Assembly: GCA_002068715.1 (NCBI GenBank)
Contig: MWAR01000579.1
Coordinates: 1-9,109 of the forward strand
Direction: 5' to 3'
From: a bacterium ADurb.Bin374
GTDB lineage: Bacteria; Riflebacteria; Ozemobacteria; Ozemobacterales; Ozemobacteraceae
DNA: 9,109 nt
The notes below the pieces were generated by a model. It was not told the DNA's origin. It saw nothing but the letters and a program-made list of their open reading frames with translations, and did no database searches. A program made the translations under genes and the position numbers. This document shows, in pieces, positions 1 to 5,227 of the stretch (position 1 is the stretch's first letter; each line of letters starts with the position of its first letter).

Positions 1-4
1 GACC

Positions 5-1063
5 CTAGGCGGACCGGGGGGCGACGATCTCTCCTCCCCCCGCCACCACATTCCCCTCCTCTCCGTAGAGCACCAGGTGCTGCCCCGGTGCGGGGGCGAA
101 GACCGGCTCGTCGAAGCGACACCGAAGGCGGTCCTCTGTCAGGAGTTCCACCGTGCCGGGGGTCAGGGGGCCCGGAGCCCGGACCTTACCCCACACCCGG
201 GCTCCGGGAAAGACCAGGTCCGGGGCGAGGAGGCGGGGCCGCCGGGCCTCCACCTCTCGGGCCAGGGCTCTCTCCCGGGGGCCCACCACCAGGGCCTGGC
301 GAAAGGGGTCCACCCGGAGCACATAGAGGGGGACGGGGGAGGCGATCCCCAGCCCTTGGCGCTGCCCCGGAGTGAAGTGCACGATGCCCGGATGGATCCC
401 CAGCTCGTGCCCCTCCTCGTCGAGGATGGGCCCCGGGCGGTGGAGCAGGGCGGGATCCAGGACACTCCGGTATCCCCCCTCTCCGGCGAAGCAGAGATCC
501 ATGCTGTCCCGGCGGAGGGCGGTGGGAAGCCCCGCCCGGCGAGCCCGGGCGCGGACCTCCTCCTTGGAGAGCTCTCCCAGGGGAAAGAGCGTCCGGGGGA
601 GTACCTCCGGGGGAAGGGCGTAAAGGAAGGCGCTCTGGTCCCGGCGAAGGTCCTGGGCCCGGGCGAGTCGAACCCCTGCCGGCCGGTGGAGGATCCGGGC
701 GTAGTGCCCCGTGGCGATGAACGACACCCCCGGCAGGCTCCGCGCCACCTCCCAGGCGAGGCCGAACTTGAGGGCGGCGTTGCACCCCACGCAGGGGCTG
801 GGGGTCTCTCCCCGGGCGTAGCCCCGGCGGAAGGGGGATAGGACGCGGTCTTCAAAGAGCTGGCGGGCATCGAAAAAGACGTGGGGCATGCCCAGAAAGC
901 GGCACACCCCCGGCGCTGCGTCATCTCCCGGGGAAAAGAGCCGGAGCGTCACCCCTACCCCCTCCCACCCCTCCTCCCGGAGGAGCCAGGCCGCGACGCT
1001 GGAATCCACTCCGCCGCTCATGAGCACGGCCACCCGGGGTCGGGCCGGAAGAAATTTTTCCAT
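5..1063 (-). CDS. mnmA: tRNA-specific 2-thiouridylase MnmA
   Basis: Cytoplasmic enzyme that thiolates U34 of Lys, Glu and Gln tRNAs, using ATP and sulfur relayed from a cysteine desulfurase. The N-terminus carries the PP-loop SGGVDSS. The two expected cysteines are present in PCVGCN and in DSMDLCFAG, along with TGHYARI, DQSAFLY, the FTPGQRQGLGI block and the C-terminal beta-barrel region. I chose the ATG at 1063 (352 aa) because AAAGGG sits 6 nt upstream; the in-frame ATG at 1099 lacks a comparable site. The usual stretch between the VTLRLF strand and the LGMPH strand, including the common CCS motif, is shortened by roughly 15-20 residues. Gly, Pro and Arg codons are dominated by GGG, CCC and CGG, unlike the genes to the right. 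The only upstream neighbour on this strand is the CysK-like tail at 1355. The assignment is secure; full activity despite the short loop is likely but unproven. Confidence 0.94.
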   Translation of the reverse strand: MEKFLPARPRVAVLMSGGVDSSVAAWLLREEGWEGVGVTLRLFSPGDDAAPGVCRFLGMPHVFFDARQLFEDRVLSPFRRGYARGETPSPCVGCNAALKFGLAWEVARSLPGVSFIATGHYARILHRPAGVRLARAQDLRRDQSAFLYALPPEVLPRTLFPLGELSKEEVRARARRAGLPTALRRDSMDLCFAGEGGYRSVLDPALLHRPGPILDEEGHELGIHPGIVHFTPGQRQGLGIASPVPLYVLRVDPFRQALVVGPRERALAREVEARRPRLLAPDLVFPGARVWGKVRAPGPLTPGTVELLTEDRLRCRFDEPVFAPAPGQHLVLYGEEGNVVAGGGEIVAPRSA

Positions 1064-1267
1064 GGCACACCCTTTCATGGTCATGGGGCCGTTCTGCACG
1101 TTCGGCAGCCCCTACAATGTGTTCGCAAGTTTGATGCGATATTGTCAGACACAAAGCGCTTTCGCTGATGATATTGTTCAACGTTTTGAAAAATATGTGC
1201 TTGTCCTTCAATTCTATCACATGGTTTTTTATTAGTGAATGATTTAACCGATACCCTAATCCTACGC

Positions 1268-1295
1268 GTAGGGGCGAAAAATTTTTCGCCCCTAC
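1268..1295. repeat. Perfect 28-bp palindrome, REP/MITE-like
   Basis: Each half reads GTAGGGGCGAAAAA on its own strand, giving a perfect 14+14 bp palindrome with no spacer. It lies in the AT-richer spacer between the CysK-like tail and mnmA. The GTAGGGGCG...CGCCCCTAC ends match those of the near-palindrome at 6696-6726. From memory, short palindromes with these ends are scattered through the intergenic DNA of many environmental bacteria; that is recollection, not a search. It could form a hairpin that stops transcription from the 1355-2446 gene before mnmA, but the run of T lies inside the stem rather than after it. A truncated related sequence (CCCCTACAATGTGT) occurs at 1109-1122, resembling the right flank here (CCCCTACAACATTGTGT, 1289-1305). 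Confidence 0.8.
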
Positions 1296-1354
1296 AACAT
1301 TGTGTAAATATGATCTTCGGGTGCCGTGGCGCTCCTCCGGGCGGAGGTGGAGTT

Positions 1355-1456
1355 CTAGATCTCCAGGCCGTCGAAGAGGGGCGTGGAAAGGTATCGCTCC
1401 CCCGCGTCGGGGAGGATTACCACGAAGACCTTTTCCCGAAACTCCTCCGAATCCGT
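1355..1456 (-). pseudogene. cysK: 3' remnant of a cysteine synthase gene
   Basis: The last 23-33 codons of the ORF encode a segment whose VVILPDAGERYLSTPLF matches the conserved C-terminal strand and GERYLST motif of O-acetylserine sulfhydrylases. Everything upstream that a CysK needs, including the PLP-lysine and the substrate loop, is missing. The tail shares the CCC/GGG codon style of mnmA. The exact breakpoint cannot be placed, because residues 331-340 could belong to either parent. It lies between 1424 and 1456. CysK supplies cysteine, the sulfur source for tRNA thiolation, so an ancestral cysK-mnmA neighbourhood is plausible. Confidence 0.7.
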
Positions 1457-2446
1457 GATGTCGGCGAGCCGCGAGACGACATCCTTGAGCCGCGCCAGCA
1501 CCGTCGCCTCGTCTTTTCGCTCGCGCACGCGCCGGGTGATGGCGTTTCCGCCGGCATACAGGGTCAGTAACCGCCGGGTCGTCTGGACCTGACTGGCGAT
1601 CTCCTGTTCCATGAAATACTTGTACGGAGGCTGGAGGCGAGTCTCCTCGACCTTCAGCAGGCTGCGCTGGGAAGCGCGTTTCAGGCGCCTGCCGGTGCGC
1701 AGATCATACAGCACGGGCTCTGCGCCGGGGCCGAACACGGCGAACTCGTTCTCGCGGATCGGCACGAGAATGCGCGTCATCTGCAGAACCGACGCGAGGT
1801 CCGACGAGGCGAGCGTGAAGTTTCCGACCTCCTGGTCGTGGCCGGTGCCGATGTAGAGGCTGCTGCCGGCCTTGATCGCGACCATGACGCGGCTGACTGG
1901 GTCGACGACGACCGAGGCGAACGAGCCGGTCACCTGCTTCGCTGCATGCTGCACGGCCGCGCGCAGGGCCGCCTCGCGCACCGTCATGTCGTCGGTATTC
2001 TTGTACTGAAGTTCGAGAGCGAAGAAGTGCTCGATCGTGTGAACGAGCATTTCGCCGTCGTTGTCGCTCTTTACCTCATGCCCTTCGCGACGCAGCCACT
2101 CCTTGAGACGTTCGCAGTTCGTGATGTTGCCGTTGTGGGCGCCGTAGAAATGCAGCTTGCACCGCATCTCGTGCGGCTGGGCGTTCTCCTTAGTGACGGC
2201 TCCGAACGTGGCCCAGCGCACCTGGCCGCAGAACAGCAAGCCTGGCAGTTTGTCGATGCCGAGCCGGACGACCACGTCGCTCGGCGCTCCCACGTCCTTG
2301 CGCAGAACGGTTTTGCCCTTCTCGTCCTGCACGATGCCGCCGGTCGAGTCATATCCGCGGTATTCGAGCATTCTGAGAAGTCTGGCGGCCATACCGCCCA
2401 TCCGCGCATGTTCACGTTCAAAGCTGAGTCCGATAACGCCGCACAT
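1355..2446 (-). CDS. GlmS-like glutaminase domain, truncated and fused to a CysK-like tail
   Basis: The N-terminal half is a class II (Ntn) glutamine amidotransferase domain of the GlmS type. It starts MCGVIGL, so Cys2 would be the nucleophile after Met removal. It has GYDSTG (31-36), RWATFG (77-82), HNGNITN (104-110) and SDNDGE (127-132). The domain runs to about residue 240, and the linker motif FMEQEIASQ (278-286) resembles the region before the first SIS domain of GlmS proteins. No SIS sugar-isomerase domain follows. Instead residues about 341-363 (VVILPDAGERYLSTPLF) read as the extreme C-terminus of cysteine synthase. At 363 aa it is far shorter than GlmS (about 600 aa). The start is supported by GGGAG 5 nt upstream. 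It could release ammonia from glutamine but could not make glucosamine-6-phosphate by itself. It is either a real gene fusion with deletion, a decayed gene, or a misassembly. Confidence 0.8.
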   Translation of the reverse strand: MCGVIGLSFEREHARMGGMAARLLRMLEYRGYDSTGGIVQDEKGKTVLRKDVGAPSDVVVRLGIDKLPGLLFCGQVRWATFGAVTKENAQPHEMRCKLHFYGAHNGNITNCERLKEWLRREGHEVKSDNDGEMLVHTIEHFFALELQYKNTDDMTVREAALRAAVQHAAKQVTGSFASVVVDPVSRVMVAIKAGSSLYIGTGHDQEVGNFTLASSDLASVLQMTRILVPIRENEFAVFGPGAEPVLYDLRTGRRLKRASQRSLLKVEETRLQPPYKYFMEQEIASQVQTTRRLLTLYAGGNAITRRVRERKDEATVLARLKDVVSRLADITDSEEFREKVFVVILPDAGERYLSTPLFDGLEI

Positions 2447-2481
2447 CCGAGCTCCCTTCCTTCGAGCAGATTTTGCCGAGA

Positions 2482-2516
2482 GAATACTCCCGACTCCTCA
2501 TCCCTGCCAAGTATTC
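2482..2516. promoter_or_regulatory. Inverted repeat in the leader of the GlmS-like gene
   Basis: The perfect 7-bp arms GAATACT (2482-2488) and AGTATTC (2510-2516) are separated by 21 bp. They lie 36-70 bp upstream of the start codon at 2446. The arm centres are 28 bp apart, which does not correspond to a whole number of helical turns. The repeat may be an operator or a leader hairpin, or it may have arisen by chance. No T-run makes it a terminator. Confidence 0.3.
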
Positions 2517-2578
2517 CAACTTATTTTTCCCCCGGATCGCATGATTCGACAAACCATTCTTTTTGAGATTAGTCAGGT

Positions 2579-2598
2579 GTGATCTCTGATCAGATCAC
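2579..2598. promoter_or_regulatory. 20-bp dyad, possible operator
   Basis: The perfect 7-bp arms GTGATCT and AGATCAC flank a 6-bp spacer containing part of TGATCA. The ten bases TGATCAGATC recur at 2738-2747. The position, between divergent genes and just upstream of a strong ribosome binding site at 2603-2609, suits a protein-binding site. No known regulator can be named from it. Confidence 0.35.
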
Positions 2599-2616
2599 TG
2601 TTAGGAGAGTATATAG

Positions 2617-2685
2617 ATGGGAGAAAAGGGAACGCTGTTCGACCTGGCGGGCGGATTCACCCGAACGAGCCCAGGAGTTTCTTAG
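2617..2685 (+). CDS. Possible 22-aa small protein
   Basis: An ATG lies 7 nt after AGGAGAG (2603-2609), one of the best Shine-Dalgarno sequences in the window, and opens a 22-codon frame ending TAG. The peptide begins MGEKGTLFDLAGGF and ends SPGVS. It has no membrane segment or recognisable motif, and no homologue comes to mind. It could be a small protein, a translated leader, or the remains of a larger gene. A second tiny frame (ATG at 2692, 29 aa) follows without a clear ribosome site. Support rests only on the ribosome site and the reading frame. Confidence 0.25.
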   Translation: MGEKGTLFDLAGGFTRTSPGVS

Positions 2686-2848
2686 CCCAAGATGCCGGTG
2701 GCAGGCGATTCCGAGGCGGAGAGGCCGAGAAGGCAATTGATCAGATCGTTTTTATTCGAATCTTTCGCCATGGGTACATGATTTCTCTCATGCAGCCATA
2801 GGTAACGCGGCGCGCGCACGACACGCAACATTCATGAGACCAGCATCC

Positions 2849-2876
2849 TTGACACTCCGCCATTTCCGACTATGCT
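2849..2876 (+). promoter_or_regulatory. Sigma-70-like promoter of the MEDS-HisKA-REC gene
   Basis: A perfect -35 hexamer TTGACA (2849-2854) is followed after 16 bp by TATGCT (2871-2876), which matches 4 of 6 bases of the -10 consensus. Transcription would start near 2883, leaving about 100 nt of leader before the ATG at 2982. The leader has a GGCCG/CGGCC stem but no riboswitch I can identify. Confidence 0.55.
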
Positions 2877-2981
2877 TGAAAGTAGAAGGGCTTGTGAAGG
2901 ATTTGTACCGCAAGGGCCGCACTGCAGCCGGCCAAGTCGCCATATGCGGCCACGGGAACCTGTCACAAGGGGGTTACGTCC

Positions 2982-4304
2982 ATGGGTGCAGATCATGTGC
3001 CCGGTTCGGCCCGACGGTTCTCCATCCCCTGGGAGAAAATAACTGAACGGACGCATGTCGGCGTCCTCACCCCCGAAGTGAGCCAGAGCCTCGAGTTGAT
3101 GGCCGACGGCATCGTCGATGCACTCTGCCGCGATCGATGCACGATTTGCTGCGTCAGCGAAAAACACGCAAAAGCACTCAGAGAACGCCTCGACTCCCGG
3201 TTCATCGACCACCGGGCAGCGACGGCCGACGGTCGGCTGCGGTGGCTCGAAACCTCGACGGGCAAAAATCTGGCGGAGACCGTATCGGCAATTTCCAGCA
3301 GGCGGCCGCACGCGGAGCCGCCGCTCGTGCTGGTGCTTCCTGTCTGGAGTTCCGTCCAGCGGAAGCCGGCCGCCATGCGCGCCCTGGAAGCGACGCTGTG
3401 CGACCTCATCCTGACGGGAAAAGCACGAATCGTCTGTTTCTACCCCGTCACCTGCCATACGAAGGGCGTTCTGGTCTCGGCCATGGATTCGCACCGCCTG
3501 CTCTGGTTCGAAGGGGAATTCTCTCATAACCCCTTCCACATGCCTCTCCATACGCGAAAATCGAGACACCGGGCCGACGAGATGTTCCGCCAGCGCATCG
3601 AGGCGATGCGCATCGGCAGGCGCATCGGCGACATCCACGGGATGGACGCCACCACGTCCCACGAGCTGAACAATCTGCTGGCCGCGATCGTCGGCAACAC
3701 CGAGATTCTCCAGCTCACGCTTCCGGCCACCACCTCGATCTACGACCAGTTGAACACGATCCACGAGGCGGCGCGAAAAGCCGCGCAGATCTGCCGCCGC
3801 ATTCCCCTCGCGGAAGCGGCTCCCGTACCGTCGGGAACACCGGCCGAGCACAGACACCCCGAGCCCGCGAAACAACCTGTCGCGAAGTCGCTCGCGCCCA
3901 CATGGCAAGGGTGGGGAACCGTTCTCCTCGTCGATGACGAGGAAGCGATCCGCATCGTCGGGAAACAGATTCTCGAGCGACTCGGCTTCAAGGTTCTCAC
4001 GGCATCGGACGGTCTGGAAGCGGTTCACCTGTGCAAGCGGTTCAGCGAAGAGATCCGGATCATCATTCTCGATCTGCTGATGCCGAACATGACCGGAGAA
4101 GAAGCCTTCATCGAGATACGCCACATGACGGACAACCTGCCGGTCGTCATCGCAAGCGGCCTCGGCTCGGAAGAGATCGCCCGGAAATTTCCGCGCGACG
4201 ACCGGCTTGCGACACTGCCCAAGCCCTATGGCATCATCGAACTGTCGCAGATCCTCCGGAAACTCCTCGGAGACGAAGAAGCCAGGCCGGAGAGCTTCAA
4301 TTAA
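2982..4304 (+). CDS. MEDS sensory, HisKA and receiver domain protein lacking an ATPase domain
   Basis: Predicted cytoplasmic signalling protein of 440 aa with no membrane segment. Residues about 22-190 resemble the MEDS (DcmR-type) sensory domain, including HVGVL near its start and the RIVCFYPVTC...AMDSHRLL...NPFHMP end. A charged helix (about 190-220) leads to a HisKA-type H-box, SHELNNLLAAIVGNTEIL, with His227 as the expected phosphoacceptor. Normally a HATPase_c domain of at least 100 residues would follow. Here there are only about 40 Ala/Pro-rich residues before a complete receiver domain (312-430) with Asp318/Asp319, phosphoacceptor Asp364 in ILDLLMP, Ser392 and Lys414. The start is supported by AAGGGGG 8 nt upstream. 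It could be a phosphorelay intermediate or a scaffold fed by a kinase encoded elsewhere. No DNA-binding or enzymatic output domain is present. The gene is a single unit converging on the EFR1 gene. The MEDS call is the least certain part. Confidence 0.85.
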   Translation: MGADHVPGSARRFSIPWEKITERTHVGVLTPEVSQSLELMADGIVDALCRDRCTICCVSEKHAKALRERLDSRFIDHRAATADGRLRWLETSTGKNLAETVSAISSRRPHAEPPLVLVLPVWSSVQRKPAAMRALEATLCDLILTGKARIVCFYPVTCHTKGVLVSAMDSHRLLWFEGEFSHNPFHMPLHTRKSRHRADEMFRQRIEAMRIGRRIGDIHGMDATTSHELNNLLAAIVGNTEILQLTLPATTSIYDQLNTIHEAARKAAQICRRIPLAEAAPVPSGTPAEHRHPEPAKQPVAKSLAPTWQGWGTVLLVDDEEAIRIVGKQILERLGFKVLTASDGLEAVHLCKRFSEEIRIIILDLLMPNMTGEEAFIEIRHMTDNLPVVIASGLGSEEIARKFPRDDRLATLPKPYGIIELSQILRKLLGDEEARPESFN

Positions 4305-5101
4305 CTCTTTCGTCCAGTTTGGGCCGCGATGTCGGCTGACGTCACGTCCGGATGCCGATACCGGCGCCGGCCACGCGTCAGCCACCCGAACTGGATCGCC
4401 TCGACCGGGCACAGATTCAGGCACGCGAGGCAGGCCTCGCACCGGCCGCCCCAGACGGGCCGCCCGTCGGGGCCGGGCGCAATGTTTCCCGCCGGGCAGA
4501 CCTTCATGCACAAACCGCACCGGGTGCATGTGTCGTCGGCCCTGAAGAATTTTCCGCTTCGCCGTACGGATGACAGGAAACCCGCATACAGCGGTCTGAA
4601 AAGCAGTTCACCGACCGAGGCGAGCATCCCCGGAAGCCCGCCTCGTCCCGCGATGAAGTCGGCCATGAACGCATCAGTTGCCTTGTCGCCGCCGGCGATC
4701 ATCTCGGCGCACTGCTCCCCGGACGGCGCAGCATGCAGGGGGATGCAGTTTCCCGGATACACGACGACGGCCGCGGCGTCGAGCCGGGCGCCCCTCGACT
4801 CGAGAAGCTTTTTGAGCTGGACGAGGGTTCCGCCGGCGCTCTGGCCGCAGGTCGCGATCGCGAACACCCGGTCGCTCTTCAGCGTCGAGATCCTCTCGAC
4901 GAACTCCTTCACCATCCGCGGAAGCCCGAACGAATACACCGGGAAGACGAAGCCGGCCCTGGATGCCGAGATCTCGACCGCGCCGGCCGGAGCGGACGCT
5001 ATGGGCTTCAGTTCGACATCGCCGCCGAGCATCGCCGCCGCGCGCCGCGCGACCGCAAGGGAATTCCCGGTTCCCGTGAAATACCAGATGACGTCGCTCA
5101 T
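4301..5101 (-). CDS. EFR1-family flavodoxin/ferredoxin protein
   Basis: A 266-aa cytoplasmic electron-transfer protein. The N-terminal flavodoxin-like domain has the FMN phosphate loop YFTGTGNS (7-14), a VFPVYSFGLP segment and the YPGNCIPL loop (115-122). After a helical middle section come two complete [4Fe-4S] motifs: Cys192, 195, 198, 202 (CTRCGLCMKVCP) and Cys221, 224, 227, 231 (CEACLACLNLCP). Flavin plus two clusters on one chain matches the EFR1 ferredoxin family; its members are common in anaerobes and their physiological partners are mostly unknown. The start at 5101 has AAGGGG 6 nt upstream. The stop overlaps the stop of the signalling gene: the four bases TTAA at 4301-4304 serve both. 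It is transcribed divergently from aminopeptidase P, and no partner enzyme lies beside it. Confidence 0.92.
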   Translation of the reverse strand: MSDVIWYFTGTGNSLAVARRAAAMLGGDVELKPIASAPAGAVEISASRAGFVFPVYSFGLPRMVKEFVERISTLKSDRVFAIATCGQSAGGTLVQLKKLLESRGARLDAAAVVVYPGNCIPLHAAPSGEQCAEMIAGGDKATDAFMADFIAGRGGLPGMLASVGELLFRPLYAGFLSSVRRSGKFFRADDTCTRCGLCMKVCPAGNIAPGPDGRPVWGGRCEACLACLNLCPVEAIQFGWLTRGRRRYRHPDVTSADIAAQTGRKS

Positions 5102-5227
5102 GTCCGGCCCCTTTTATATATTTCAATATATTACTTTACGCACGGGCGTTGTCGTCCGTGCCGCCGGTAGGGTAACATGGAAACATCTCACCGGGCAGCC
5201 ATGCCCGCCAACGGAGGATCCGAGAAC
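5102..5227. promoter_or_regulatory. Divergent promoter region between EFR1 and aminopeptidase P
   Basis: An AT-rich stretch (5112-5137) contains TAATAT and TATATA on the minus strand, just upstream of the EFR1 ribosome site, and could supply its -10 element. A dyad follows at 5141-5160: arms CACGGGCG and CGTCCGTG around TTGT, with one mismatch. It lies between the two divergent genes and may be a shared operator. No convincing -35/-10 pair for the plus-strand gene could be assigned. Confidence 0.35.

Larger units (their letters stand above)
2447..2981. other. 535-bp divergent intergenic region
   Basis: The region separates the minus-strand GlmS-like gene from the plus-strand MEDS-HisKA-REC gene, so it must hold both promoters. 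It contains a GAATACT/AGTATTC inverted repeat (2482-2516), a 20-bp dyad (2579-2598), a 10-bp direct repeat TGATCAGATC (2587-2596 and 2738-2747), a small ORF with a good ribosome site (2617-2685) and a sigma-70-like promoter (2849-2876). I see no longer conserved coding sequence, tRNA or recognisable riboswitch. Its length and AT content leave room for a small RNA or a decayed gene. Confidence 0.6.

Noticed and set aside
77..841. Plus-strand frame opposite mnmA
   Set aside because: Low-complexity Gly/Pro/Arg-rich translation, typical of the antisense of a GC-rich gene.
1138..1177. GATATTGT direct repeats and the AAAGCGCTTT palindrome upstream of mnmA as a regulatory site
   Set aside because: Short, AT-biased words in a low-GC spacer with no matching promoter elements; chance occurrence is likely.
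1330..1352. Intrinsic terminator after the 1355-2446 gene (CCTCC/GGAGG stem)
   Set aside because: The stem is only 5 bp and no T-run follows on the minus strand; the 28-bp palindrome is a better candidate stop.
1355..2446. Calling this gene glmS
   Set aside because: Both SIS domains needed to bind and isomerise fructose-6-phosphate are absent, so the symbol would mislead.
2883..2981. Possible c-di-GMP (GEMM) or other riboswitch in the leader of the MEDS-HisKA-REC gene
   Set aside because: A few fragments look GEMM-like (CCGCAAGGGCCGC, GGGGGTTAC), but the conserved GCAAAC block and a consistent two-helix fold are missing.
2832..4529. Long minus-strand open frame of 565 codons opposite the signalling gene
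   Set aside because: It is a shadow frame: Arg/Asp-rich composition, no domain motifs, and it overlaps two well-supported genes.
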